DNA from: Jaapia argillacea MUCL 33604
Lineage: Eukaryota; Basidiomycota; Agaricomycetes; Jaapiales; Jaapiaceae
Assembly: GCA_000697665.1 (NCBI GenBank)
Contig: KL197712.1
Location: 1,609,855-1,673,854 of the forward strand
Length of the DNA: 64,000 bases
Direction: 5' to 3'
Positions 37,371-48,568 of the stretch are shown one piece after another. The first letter of the stretch is position 1; the number at the start of each line of letters is the position of its first letter. The notes under the pieces were generated by a model. That model was not told the DNA's origin. It did not search any database and was given only the letters and a program-made list of their open reading frames with translations. A program made the position numbers and the translations under genes.

Positions 37371-39823
37371 GGGGAGAATTCGAGGGAATGAGTATTGTGA
37401 TGTGAGACGGGAGGAGAGATATGTATCATGTAATAACCGTAATGCCCATGCGAATTTACGTTCCAGTTCTGGTCATGGTCTGAGCCCGAGCATCGACTCG
37501 GTGTCGATGTCGATGTGCGCTTGCGACGCTTTGCGATATACAGTATCTCAGACTATAACATACAACGCACATACCTAGGCCACTCAGGCGCTTACAAGAC
37601 TCGAAAATTGGGACGAGGCTGTGGAGTTACTCGCCCAGTCCCGTATAGAGGTCGAAACGCACATACACCCATCAGTTGGCGAGTGTATCGATACGGTGTT
37701 ACTCGCAATCGTCACTCACAGCGAAGTCCAACACAGGACGGGAATGCGCTCCGATTCACGCGACCATACCCGCCAATTGGCGGGTAACGGTATGTGGGTC
37801 GAGGCAAGCGAGTCGCGAGATACTGTCCCACGCCCCCTACTCGGCCATTCGTCTCTCCTCCACCTTGTATACTCTATACACAGAATCTTTTGCTACTTTT
37901 ATATATTAGACGATCTCGGCTTGCTATACCCCGAATTTGAAGCAAATCCGTACAATATGGAAAGAGAAATCATTCAACTGAATGGACCAACTCCGAATCT
38001 AGCTGGATTTCCCACGTTGACAAGCCTCTGCATCCGTTCTCCTCCCCTCCTGCTCTGAATACGTTCTCGTTTCGCTTGGTTCAATCGCCAGTCTACACTG
38101 TTAGGTCTCTCCTTTCAGAAGGTGGGTTCAATTCCCTCATAACGGCGACATTTTATGAGGTATGGGGTTCACACTATGGTGCCTTGGGGATTGCAATGTT
38201 TGGAGAGGGAGTGGGAGATGGGAGGCTAGGACTCGAGGCCGAAGAGGAGTGGCTTTTTCTTTGCCGTGAGTCCATCTACTGACCTTTGAGTCTCTAACAC
38301 TCACCTTTTCAGATTTTTTCTGTGTTCTGTCGATATTTGGGGGGCCTATCAAGACGAAACTCCTGTTTGCTCCTCTTCCCCCCTTCACGAAAGCGGATCA
38401 CCGGCTCTTACCCTCCGGACACTTCAAAACATTTCTCAGTATATTCTACCACATCCTGGGTCTACATCCACGCCTTCCCAGTCTCGTTTGAACCCCTCCT
38501 TGCCCTATGGCATCCCTTATTCCGCCACAACCCCTACTTGCACTCCACCACCCATGATTTTCCCTTCTCAGTTCACACCCACACCTACTGAACATGTCTT
38601 AGTTGCCCCTGTATAATGTCCATTGCTTCACTGCAACACCTTACGAGCCCAAGCACCACTCTTATATCGACCCCACCATCCACTGTAACGCCTGGCCGAG
38701 TACACGGTCACGGCACCTTTTGTGACTCCCCGATCCAGAATATTCGTAGCACTTTTTCATCTCACTCAAAAATAATTCTTATAGCGCTCGTGCATGAGTT
38801 GGAAGGTTTACTACACACCATTGAAGACTGTTTAGGATTCAGTCGAAGGACAGTGAAGGTGTTTCGCAAATACGGTAGAGTGGCCGAGTACTGGGCGTGG
38901 GACAGTACTCCGACCCGTTATTGCTTCCGACTCCATCGACGAAAACCCTGTCACATGCAATATGCATGGCTTTTGCCCACCTCAGACTCCACACACTTCG
39001 AATTCCATGCCAGCTGGATTATACGTGGAACATACTTAAGCTTGCAATTGCCGTTCGTGGTTCCCTGCGATGCCAGTGTCACTCTGAAGGCTTCCAGGTT
39101 CTGTTCGCTACACTGAAGCATGTTCCAAATGTCATAACGACAACCTTCAAGTGACGGATACACCTATGCTTGATCTAGTCCACCACCCTCGTCCTTAGAA
39201 AATATTCAGCAAATCAACCATCTCTAGGGGAGAGAAATTTGGCATCGAATCAACCTTCGCTCTGGATCCGATAGACAACCCCGATGACGACTCACCGTTG
39301 GGATGTTCCCTGGGCCCCAGCGAATTCTGTGGCACCGTCTTGCACCAGGCCCTGTTCGGCTCCCTTCCATAATGTCGCTTTAGACCGAAGGCAAAAGATA
39401 GAAATGGAATGACTGGAAGGTGAGTTTTCAACATACTCGTTCTTCCAAGTTTCTCCTGTACGTGCGTGTTCACCTTCGTAGAGGAATATTACCAGTTGCG
39501 CGACCTCCGCTCAACGCAATTTGACAGGATTTCACTGCCTTTCTCGAGATAACCTCGCCAAACGTCTCCTTTTGCTTCCCCTCCAAGAATCCAGGCGGAA
39601 TTTTGCAACGAGTCGAACTTAGTGTGCTCATGCTCCTCGGTCGATACTCGGACCCCCGTACTTCCATACACGACACATGTTCTTCGAACGTCTGCACGAT
39701 GCTCCTTGTTCGCTTGAAGTGCCCTCTGCCTTGATATAAAATCCGTCCAACTCATCCCACCATTTCCTCAGCATCCCTCTTGTTATCTTGTGGATCTTGC
39801 TACACTCTCTTTCTCGCCTCACC
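37371..39823. other. Long stretch without a recognised gene
   Basis: Several open frames of 60-165 codons occur on both strands (for example 37621-38058 and 38616-39116 on +), but none has a signal peptide, domain or plausible exon partner. Contains a perfect 18-base palindrome, ACCCGCCAATTGGCGGGT, at 37768-37785. The last 90 bases are the promoter of the 39824 gene. Confidence 0.45.
39735..39740 (+). promoter_or_regulatory. TATA box of the 41-residue-repeat gene
   Basis: TATAAA 89 bases before the start codon, followed by a CT-rich leader (CTCTCTTTCTCGCCTCACC). Confidence 0.55.
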
Positions 39824-40684
39824 ATGTTGTTCACTCTCAAATCCTCTTTTGTCGGTCTCGCCGCAGCCATCCTCTGCATTGAGGTTCTTGCTTTCCCGAT
39901 CAAAATCGATTCAGGCATAACTTGTACGTGCAATAGGTTTTTTATTCTCGCTCAGTATTTCGATTTGCTAACTGTATTTCCCCCCATCATCTTTAAAGGC
40001 ACATTGAACGAAGATTCTACCGTGCCGGATTGCAAGTTCGCTCCTCCGCGGCGCCGTCAAGACACTCCAGCCTTTGTAGCAGGCGCCGCCGCCGGTGCGG
40101 TATCTGTCGTCACTGGCGAGAACTCCGCTGGCGGTGCGGGAGCGTTAGCCGGAATCATCACCCCTGAAGGAGCTGTGGGGGCCGGGGCTGGAAGCGTCGG
40201 AGCTGTAGTAGGGGGAGTCAGTGGTGGTGGATCTGCTGCGGGAGTGGTTTCTGTGCGCCCGGTTCGTCGTGACGAAGAGGGTACGGAGTTGCTCGGCGGT
40301 TTACTCGACGGCCTTCCGTTGGTAGGAGGGCTATTAGGAGGACTGGGTGTTCGCGACGAGGAGAAGAAAGAGTTGCTTGGGGGTTTGCTTGGTGGGATCC
40401 TCGGTCGTCGCGATGAGGAGAATACGGAGTTGCCACCCGGGTTGCTCGGTGGCCTGTTAGGAGGGCTGGGTCTCCGCGACGAAGAGGAGAAAGAGTTGCT
40501 TGGGGGGTTGCTTGGTGGGATCCTCGGTCGTCGCGATGAGGAGAATACGGAGTTGCCACCCGGGTTGCTCGATGGCCTGTTAGCAGGGCTGGGTCTCCGC
40601 GACGAGGAGGAGAAAGAGTTGCTTGGGGGGCTGCTTGGTGGGATCCTTGGGGGTCGCGATGGAGAGGCTAAGCAGCTCATCTGA
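39824..40684 (+). CDS. Secreted Gly/Leu-rich protein with exact 41-residue repeats
   Basis: No family recognised. The signal peptide is MLFTLKSSFVGLAAAILCIE followed by VLAFP. One intron (about 39924-40000, GTACGT...AAAG) joins SGIT to CTLNEDSTVPDCKFAPPRRR, which gives two cysteines and a basic site. An Ala/Gly-rich part follows (AGAAAGAVSVVTGENSAGGA), then VRPVRRDEEGTELLGGLLDG. Next come repeats of GRRDEENTELPPGLLGGLLG plus GLGLRDEEEKELLGGLLGGIL. Hydrophobic LLGGLLGG blocks alternate with charged RRDEE or RDEEE blocks. Dibasic RR sites before DEE could be Kex2 cut sites, so the precursor may release several peptides like fungal repetitive secreted proteins (for example Rep1 of Ustilago). This is inference. 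It ends AKQLI-stop, with about 260 residues. Confidence 0.75.
   Translation: MLFTLKSSFVGLAAAILCIEVLAFPIKIDSGITCTCNRFFILAQYFDLLTVFPPIIFKGTLNEDSTVPDCKFAPPRRRQDTPAFVAGAAAGAVSVVTGENSAGGAGALAGIITPEGAVGAGAGSVGAVVGGVSGGGSAAGVVSVRPVRRDEEGTELLGGLLDGLPLVGGLLGGLGVRDEEKKELLGGLLGGILGRRDEENTELPPGLLGGLLGGLGLRDEEEKELLGGLLGGILGRRDEENTELPPGLLDGLLAGLGLRDEEEKELLGGLLGGILGGRDGEAKQLI
40403..40648 (+). repeat. Two near-identical 123-base coding repeats
   Basis: Units 40403-40525 and 40526-40648 each encode 41 residues and differ at only a few bases (LLGGLLGG against LLDGLLAG). A diverged half unit precedes them and another follows. Such similarity suggests recent tandem expansion. Confidence 0.85.
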
Positions 40685-41646
40685 GGGTTGCTCCACGGTC
40701 TCACTGGTCGGTGGTCTGCAGGGAAGGTTAGTCGATGGGGGTATTGAGGGAGGGGCGAGTGGATTGGACGGTGACGATTGAGCGGTGTTGTCATTTTTTC
40801 TTCATTTCTCTGTTTGTTACTCGCATCGGATGGGCACTCTTCGCTTACCCACGAATTTTCTTGTTGTAAGACGTCCTTTATTGTAATACTTGACATGGAT
40901 ATCACATCGAATTTAGAGGCGTATCAACACAAGTGCACCGTCTTACTGAATATCTGACTGTGAAACCATCCTGGGAACATCGACGATATACAGATGAGAA
41001 GCTGGGCAACGGTCCTGACCCATAGAAGGAAGAATGTATGCTCCAGCCGCGTCTCAAGTGAACAGCAACGGAGGGGGGTTCGGGATGTGCCTCTTGACGA
41101 TCCTGTAGGGGGACTCTATCTTACCGACGGATATTTGAGGCATAACAAGGGAGCGCGATCCAGCTTGAGAGATGGAGCTCAGGGAAAGCCTTCGCATGAA
41201 GTTTGAACAGTCAGGCACTTGTACGTGCGATAGGTTTTTATTCTCGTTCAGTAATTCAACTAGCTCACTGTATCCCCCACGTCTTTGCTAGGTACATACC
41301 ACGAAGACTCTACCATCCCCGATTGCAAATTCATACCTCCGCAACGCCGTCAAGACACTCCAGGCTCTGCAGCCGGTATCCGCCCGTAGTTTACTTGTGC
41401 TCACTGTCCTGCAGCATACGATTTCTTCGCTATCGTACTCAACATAAGGTCTGAGGGACCCACAAGGAATATTAATCATCGTTGCTCGTCCCCTCTCCTT
41501 CAAGCGGCGTAAAAAAATCAGTGGTAGGACTGAATTAACTATCGAGGATGTATTCGATACGAGGGTCTCGGAACAGCATGGAGGAACAAGTCGATTCTAT
41601 TATATCGTACAGGTAGCCAACTACGACTAAACTCACGAATACTCCA
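40685..41646. other. Spacer around the partial repeat-gene copy
   Basis: Apart from the fragment at 41206-41390 nothing is recognised. The right end holds the 3' flank of the - strand permease. Confidence 0.45.
41206..41390 (+). pseudogene. Partial copy of the 41-residue-repeat gene
   Basis: Matches the intron and second exon of the 39824 gene. TCAGGCACTTGTACGTGCGA leads through an intron-like stretch to an exon reading TYHEDSTIPDCKFIPPQRRQ and DTPGSAAG, after which the match ends at a stop. The signal-peptide exon and all repeats are absent. A truncated duplicate, about 1.2 kb from its source. Confidence 0.7.
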
Positions 41647-43845
41647 TTAGAATAGCACTGCACCGATTTTACCCCAGATCGTAGTCGGGGGGATCAACTC
41701 CTCTTCGGTCTCTTCCAAACTGGGGATACCCTACCAGGCACATGGAAAGTCAGCCCAGTCGAAAAACCAGGCAACTGAAGGCACTCACGGTGACGAAGTC
41801 CATTTCGCTGGGTTTCCAGACCTTTGTGCGCTTCCAGATCTTCCAGAACAAATACAGGCCGACAAAGATGGGGATATTGATATCTGTATAACGTCGCAAA
41901 GGTCAGTTACCCCGTCCAATGGACAACAAAGGAGTCAATAACGCACACGATGTCAAGAATCCAGATGCAGTGAACCCCCAGAAAACGGCGAATCCATTGA
42001 TGAGGATAAATAATGCATTCCAGAAGATACCCCAGTAGGCGAGGTAGGGCTGGAGGGAACTGTGATACACGAGCTTCTTGCGGTCAAGACCTTGCGCCTT
42101 GAAACCGCGATAAAAGAATATGTAGGTGAAATTGATAGACAACCAGCTGAAGAAGCCACCGGTCGCAGTCAAATTGACGAGCCAGCTATAATATACAACA
42201 CACGCCGGTCAGAATTGATGGGATTTTGAGAGATGCGGAACGTACTTGAATACGGTCGCACCACCGTTGCTGATATTCATGAAACTCAGGAGACCGAACA
42301 GAGAACAGAACAAAACAGAGTAGATGGGCAAGCCGCCCTTGGTGCAATACGTGAAGAACTTGGGAGCTTGTCCACGGAGAGACAGACCGTACAGAACACG
42401 GGAAGCGCAGAAAAGGAACGAGTTGCCCGCTGAAAATGCTGAGGTAAAGATTGCAGCGTTCACGATGGACGGAAGGGTTTTGATCCCTGCGCGAGTCATG
42501 GCAATCACATACGGTGATTGTGCGGCGTTTCCAGTGGCTGAGAATGGAATGAGTGTGATTTTCCGTATTGAATGAGAGGGATTACATACCCTGGAGGAGA
42601 TCGGTGTCATTGTAAGGCACGAGCATACCAGTGACCAAGACACCTGAGACGCAGCGACGTGCTGTTAGAACGACATTACCAGATAAATGGCTCAACAGAG
42701 CGACATACCCAGGATGTAAAAGATCACGATCCGATAGAATACTCGGCGAACAGCTTTGGCGATGTTTCTTCTAGGGCTGCTCGTCTCTGATGCGGCACTG
42801 AGACGGAAAGGCATCAACGGAACATCTCATCTTGGAACACAAAAGAACCTACACAGCGACCAACTCCATTCCCTGGAACGAGAAGGCAGCTTGGACGATG
42901 ACAGACAAGAACCCGAGGAACTTGTCAGTGGTCTCATTGCCGTGAACGAGGCCGGCCCTTGCGAAAGCTCCAGGATTCTTCCAGTAGCGGAAGCCGACAC
43001 GTTGGTGATTCGGGCCTCCTCCCAGGTCAATGATGATACCAACCAAGATGAGTCCTGTAATGAGCGCCAGTTTGATGCACGAGAACACAAATTCGGCTGT
43101 GAAATGAAAGGGGTAAGCGCCGAGAATAAGTGGTATGTCGGTGAAGTGATTTCATTACATTCTCCGAACCATCGTACGCCGAAAATGTTGATCACGCATA
43201 CCAGTACGGCCACGATCGCAGTGTAGATCGCGGCATGGTGGGGCTAGAAGGGAAAACGTTAATAAGGTGAGATCTGGTCTGCATTGAACGACAAATACAT
43301 ACGTTGGGGTCCCAGTAAGTGACTAGAATCGCAGCAGCCGTAATTTCGACGGGGAAGGCCATCAAATTAGTGTAGAAATAATTCCATCCCGTGGCGAACC
43401 CAAGCGCTGGGTCCACCCATCTTGCTGCGAAATGGGGGAAGGTACCGGAGATGGGGGCGTGACTGGTCATTTCACCGACGGCGCATAGAGAAGAGTAGGC
43501 CACCGTTCCGACAAGTGCGTAGGCGATCAGTGCACCTGCGGGGCCGGCACCTGCTAATGCATGTCCGGAACCCAAGAACAAACCTGGTACGGATGATTGA
43601 GTAATCGAGGCCGACGATGTTCCATGGAAGAAGTTAAACTCACCAGTTCCAAGAGTCCCGGCGATCGCAATCATTTGGACATGACGCTGCCGAAGTTTTC
43701 GCTGGACTCTATCCAGATCAGCAGCGTCAAAGTGGTACTTTTCATCAGCGACCGCATATTCATTCATCACCCCCTTCTCCGCAGAACTCGGTCTGTCAAG
43801 ACTGGCCTGATCCTGGGCCTTCTCGTTTTCGTAAGACGCGCTCAT
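41647..43845 (-). CDS. Amino acid permease (APC/YAT family), copy 1
   Basis: Plasma-membrane proton-coupled amino acid importer of the fungal AAP (Gap1/Agp1) type, with about 12 membrane segments. It starts MSASYENEKAQDQASLDRPS at 43845. The cytosolic N-terminus runs into DLDRVQRKLRQRHVQMIAIA, then GTLGTGLFLGSGHALAGAGP (the conserved first-helix region), YALVGTVAYSSLCAVGEMTS, PISGTFPHFAARWVDPALGF, the FQGMELVAVAASETSSPRRN motif, and GNAAQSPYVIAMTRAGI. The last exons include FFYRGFKAQGLDRKKLVYHS and IPSLEETEEELIPPTTIWGK, ending IGAVLF-stop. About 560 residues in roughly 11 exons. A second copy (57329-59541) has the same intron plan and orientation. Substrate range cannot be read from sequence. 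Confidence 0.92.
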
Positions 43846-45270
43846 CACACAGTAGGTTGAGGAGAGCAAGCGACCAAGGCACGAGACCACTCAAACTTGA
43901 GGGGTAAGCGGAAGTTTGGTGGGAAGGGGGAAGAGTGGGAAGGGAATAATCGTCATAATCGGTCATTTATATTGGGAGAAGTGGAGGACTTGGATGGCGT
44001 GGGGACGAGAAAGCTTTTGAATCACGGCAGAGCAGCTCACCATCTCATCAATATTTTACAAGAGATCGGGAGGAGCGAACACCGAGGCCGAAACTGGACG
44101 TCTGGTTACCAGGTTTTGAGCAGTGCGCAGTCCAAATCTGACCAAGGCGGCGTCTGAGTCGGATCACCAAGAATAAAGAGTATATTGGTGTTCATAAGTA
44201 GCGCCTTGCATTGAAATGGACGAGCGCTTTGGAGGAATGGGATATCAGTGTCCACTTGGGCATTGATGAGAATGCCGGCAAGAGAAGCAGACGAGCATGC
44301 GTATATGCGGCCCGGATCACGAGCCCACACTGATAAGAGCCATCGGTGGGAGCTGTGGGAGACATGCACATATGTCAGGGGAGACATTGAGTGTGGTTCG
44401 CAGGCATTCTGTTCCTGGAGAGAAAACTGTCAGCGCCCAGCCAGTCATCTTGCTATTTTGCGTCAAGTCCATCTGAAATTCGGAGTTTCGTGGTGACTTT
44501 ATCCTTCGGGAAATCGTGTCGGCCATGATAAGGTATTTCGGAAGGAGCTGTTCTTTGGTCAGATTGTATTACTCTGAGGGATGGAGATGGCAGTTGGGCG
44601 CTTACCACCACACCGCAGTCAGTGTCGATACCAAAATACGGATTTTTGCATGGGGCGCCGCCTGGTGTGCGTGTCGCAATGTTGAGACAGCTCGTCGTTA
44701 AATTTCAAGACGAATAAGCAATAACTGAGGCTGGCAGTGATGATGGAAGAGACTTTGTACGAAGAGCATGGTAAAAATGCCACCCTTGTGCCGACAGGTA
44801 CCATCAAACTCAAATTTCCCTTGCGGATACGATCCTTCCTGTTATGGAAACCGCCTCTGCAATTCCTTCCTTTATAACCACCATCATGTTCCATTACTCG
44901 TCGACACATGCTCCCCGCTCACGAAACAATCAGCTGCGCGGGGACCAATATTTCAGAATGGAGGAAAATCACCTCGAACCATCGTTAGACCGGACTGATT
45001 TCCATTCGGCTGCTTCTTTTCCATTCTCCTCTGCATTCTCCGGTTGAGCGGGCGCTTGACGGGTTTCTTGCCGCCTTTTCTATCAGCTGGACTGATTTTT
45101 TGAAGATCTGGCTTGTGTCTGAACCCACTGGCCATCCTGTCTCGTTTGTCTCTCGACATCGCTGTGCCCAGTGCACACCAGCGAACCCACATTCCTTCCC
45201 TCTATCTTGGTCTGGTCCACTCGTTAACCACCACTCATTCATTCCTTCGATCCATCAAAAGTTTGAAACC
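43846..45270. other. Spacer, permease 1 to lipase 3
   Basis: Divergent promoter region: permease 1 leaves to the left and lipase 3 to the right. No gene is supported in between; the open frames at 44106-44387 and 44619-44909 (-) show no family motif. Confidence 0.45.
43966..43971 (-). promoter_or_regulatory. TATA box of permease 1
   Basis: TATAAA on the - strand, about 121 bases before the ATG. Permease 2 has the same box at about 124 bases, inside similar flanks (GGTC-TTTATAT and GAGAAG-GGAGG read on +). Confidence 0.5.
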
Positions 45271-46690
45271 ATGGTGATCACTCTCCTCCTCCTGGCTCTC
45301 CTCGCCTTTCACTCGGTTCTCGCCGCCCCTCTCCCACTCTCCGGTCTGGTCCTCCCAAACTCGAACCTCGCCACCCCAGTAACCCTCTCTGTGGCCTCCA
45401 TCCAAGCAAACCTAGTTCGCCCAGCAATGTTTAGTCAGATCGCTTATTGCCCCAGCGCGAAAGTTCTGAAATGGCAGTGTGGTGCTTCGAAGTGTGCGGC
45501 TGTAAGTGGTGTTCAGGTCTTGCAAGCTGGCGGAGGTGAGCCAGTGGTTATTTCGCGGAAAGTTCTATTGGAGCTGAGGATATGTTATTGTGTGTAGATG
45601 GTGGTTTGGTGCCGTATTGTAAGTGGAAGGTGTTATTTTACTCTTCCGATGGACGATTTGAGTTTGCTAGACTATGTTGCCTATGACCCGACTACCCAAA
45701 GTATCGTGGTTGCTCACGAGGGCACCAACCCACTTAACATGTACGATTTCCCCCCTCCTTCCTGTCTGACTGTCTTGACATTGTGGACGCTAGTCTTTCT
45801 ATCGCCAACGACCTCGAATTCGGGTTGGTTAACTTGAATAGCACACTATTCCCTCATGCTGGGAGTGAGTTTCTTCTCCTCGCTTCTCCCCAGGCTTCGC
45901 TTTGAACACGTCTGTACGAAGGTGGGGTACAAGTTCATGAAGGGTTTCAGCAAACCTTTGGCAGAACCTCCGACACCATCCTCGCCGCTGTCAAGAACGG
46001 TCTCCACTCGAAAGGCGCTCGTAACGTCGTTGTCACAGGACATAGTCTGGGTATGTCTCCAATTTCCGTTGGAGTACGTTTCCAGGACTGACAAGATAGG
46101 ATGTAGGCGCTGCCATAGCCACGATGGACGCTGTGATGCTTCGACAACAGCTCGATCCCTCCATTAGTGTTACATCTGTCGTCTTTGGTTTACCTCGTGG
46201 GGGCAACGTAGGTTGGGCGAACTTCGTCGACTCCACCGTAAGGCCATCTCACGAACTCCCGTTCTCCCTCACCTCCCTAACTTGTTCATCAATCACAGTT
46301 GGGCACGAGCTTCACCCACGTTACAAATCAGAATGATCCAGTCCCAACTGTACCCCCCGAATTGTTTGGTTACGTTCATCCCTCTCAAGAAGTCCACATC
46401 GTCTCGGCCAACGCTGTAGGCGCCACGACAACCGTCGCGTGTCCAGGACGCGAAAACCCCGTGCGTGCCTACTAATCTAACCCTGACAGGCAATTCAATG
46501 TTGATGTGGCGCGATAAATAGCATTGCTCTGATGGGGATTCCTTGTTGAATATCAACGTGGCCAACCATCTCGGTGAGTCAACCCCCGATACCTCCGGTT
46601 GGGTATCACGCTTCGCGGGTGACTGAGATTGGGATTGTAGGTCCCTATTTCCAAGATATCGTTTTGAGCACAACCAGTTGCCCTTTGTGA
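45271..46690 (+). CDS. Secreted class 3 lipase (lipase 3)
   Basis: Extracellular lipase, only distantly related to lipases 1 and 2. Signal peptide MVITLLLLALLAFHSVLAAP. The first exon continues with SQIAYCPSAKVLKWQCGASK. Next exons read GGDGGLVPYYYVAYDPTTQS and IVVAHEGTNPLN (strand and oxyanion region). The nucleophile elbow is VVVTGHSLGAAIATMDAVML (Ser near 46045). The acid lies in NQNDPVPTVPP near 46330 and the base in GYVHPSQEVHIV near 46375-46400. C-terminal exons give PGRENPHCSDGDSLLNINV, ANHLGPYFQDI and a Cys near the end (TTSCPL-stop). About eleven exons. The disulfide-rich C-terminus and the three catalytic residues fit a working enzyme. It stands alone beside permease 1, about 40 kb from the other lipases. 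Confidence 0.87.
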
Positions 46691-47167
46691 CGTTCTGTTT
46701 GACTGTTTCAGGATATTTGAGACGGGGATTGTGATTTCATTCGTTCCTTTTCGAGATAAAAGTGCTTTTAGTGTTGTATCAGATACCCTTGTGTTATGAC
46801 GTTCCTTGAGGAAACGTCCTTGTCTCGAGAACGGACTTTTCGTGGGTCCAACGGAGCCTACCTCGTGGTCGCGTTGTTGACGCGTTATTTGTCCCCCTTT
46901 CAAAAAAGGAAATAAGCCCCTCGTGGCCTATTACTACAAGTTCGAACCAAATCGTGGAGTCGCAACCGATCCCAGCTCCTCATATCTCGTCTCTATCCCC
47001 GTCAAAATTTCTCTGGTCCTGACCAGGCTTACAGTGCAAGCACATAGTTAACCCGCTGTTTTTTCCTGGACGATCGCTATCGCGGCCCTCGATTTGTAAA
47101 ACCGATTACCCCTTCTTCAGTGTGCCTGTAGCACTAGCAACCAACGACACTAAACTTTACGCCGATT
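46691..47167. other. Spacer, lipase 3 to 47168 gene
   Basis: Nothing recognised beyond flanking DNA; the segment 46901-47167 has the CT-rich look of a promoter. Confidence 0.45.
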
Positions 47168-48014
47168 ATGTCTTCATATAACTCCTCTTCCTTCGGTTTA
47201 CTCAGGCCTTCCACTCCTCCGCTATCTCGTCGCTCAGCAGACCCCATCCCATCCAGCCCCTGCATGATCCTTGACGCCTGCGACGACCTCGACGTCGAAC
47301 GATCCATCACCCCTACCCAAGCCAGCCCACGAAGACTTTCCGTCCCCACACTCCTAGCAACCTCACCCACACCCGAACGTCCCCATCTTCGTAGGCGACG
47401 TAGCAGCTTGAGCGTTCAAACAAACTCGCTTGCGAATATCAAAAGTCCCCAGAGGACCGCTGGTGTTGCCTTCCAGAAACAAATGCTCATGTCTCCTAAT
47501 GGGTGCAGGGCTAGGAGTGGGAGTTTGGCGGAGGGTGTTGTTGGACAGGGTACCAACGCTGCTGGTTCAGCATCGGTTAGAGTCAATAGATTGAGAAGCG
47601 GGAGCTTGGCTGGTGCGCTACGGTTAGTTCTTTTTTCACTTCACTCAACTCAGGACCCTTGGCTAATTCAATTCTTTCTGGTTGGCTAGTAACCGAAGAC
47701 TCCGCGTCGGCCCCGCCCCGCCCCCACCAACAGCTCCCCTCCCTCCTATCCCTTCCACATTCCCCTCCCATTCCTCCAACCGACCTCGTTCAACAACAAT
47801 CGACACAGTCTCCCCTCCGACCCTAACGATCCGCCGTCCCCTCTTCCCATCCCGTCGTTCACAAACAGCCGACAACTACCCATTATTAACACACGATTTC
47901 GCCGACAAGCTGGTCAACGCTATGAACTCCGTCTCTGCGGAACCGAGCCCTGTCGACATGGATAGAGTGTTTTGGGCGAATGAGGCTATAGATGAAGAGA
48001 TGAAGGAGAATTGA
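47168..48014 (+). CDS. Basic Ser/Pro/Arg-rich protein, function unknown
   Basis: Starts MSSYNSSSFGLLRPSTPPLS and is mostly low-complexity: SP/TP pairs (SSPCMILDACDD, SITPTQASPRRLSVP, TSPTPERPHLRRRRSSLSVQ), then RSGSLAEG and RLRSGSLAGAL. One intron (about 47622-47693) leads to a proline-rich second exon, PAPPPPTAPLPPIPSTFPSH. This ends in a better ordered stretch (ADNYPLLTHDFADKLVNAMN, SVSAEPSPVDMDRVFWANEA) and IDEEMKEN-stop. The RRSSLS and RSGSL patterns look like basophilic kinase sites (PKA or AGC-kinase type), and the protein is probably disordered and intracellular. I know no named family. About 255 residues. Confidence 0.7.
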
Positions 48015-48568
48015 TGAGGGGTTTGTGGAGTGGTCGTTGGAGTGTATAGATTTATCTTCTGTTTCCTTTCTGATCATGAATTTTCCAGCCCGTCCGAACT
48101 ATGTGTATCTTGCTCTCGTATGTTTTCATGCTGTCTTTTCGCACTTTCGCATACCTTTCAATGTGCTTCATCCCCATTGCATTTATCTATTCCTCACTCA
48201 TGAGTATTTATCTCTTACCATATTCGAATTCTTTCTTAATCGTCCTTGGATTGACATTGGCTGAGCCGTGCCTGTCTTCTTCTACTTATCGTCATTTCAC
48301 CTTTCCTTTCGTCTGTACGAACTGAACTACGAGAACCCTTTCGAGATTCGTGGCAGGTTACACAATTTGCATCTTGATCTATGAACAGACGTTCGTCATG
48401 TATTGTGCCAATATACGTTTTATCAACAAGCTACAGTCCCGGTTCCAATTGCAAACTTCTGGCCTACTAAAACAGATGCATGAAGGAAACGAAACGGAAG
48501 AGATACATGAAAAAGAGATACAGGACTTTAACACAGGGACATCATCAAAGGTCGTGAACGTGGCAATG
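48015..48568. other. 3' flank between two convergent genes
   Basis: Convergent 3' region of the 47168 gene and the Rho GEF, AT-rich compared with its surroundings. No gene seen. Confidence 0.5.

Noticed and set aside
38110-38140. B-box-like GGTTCAATTCC as part of a tRNA
   Set aside because: No matching A box, acceptor stem or T stem could be paired around it.
40057-40905. 282-codon - strand frame rich in Pro/Ser/Arg
   Set aside because: Antisense shadow of the 123-base repeats of the secreted protein on +. The + frame has a signal peptide, an intron and a TATA box.
43597-43860. Several + strand frames across the permease genes (also 58447-59571)
   Set aside because: They cross well-defined permease exons on the opposite strand and have no features of their own.
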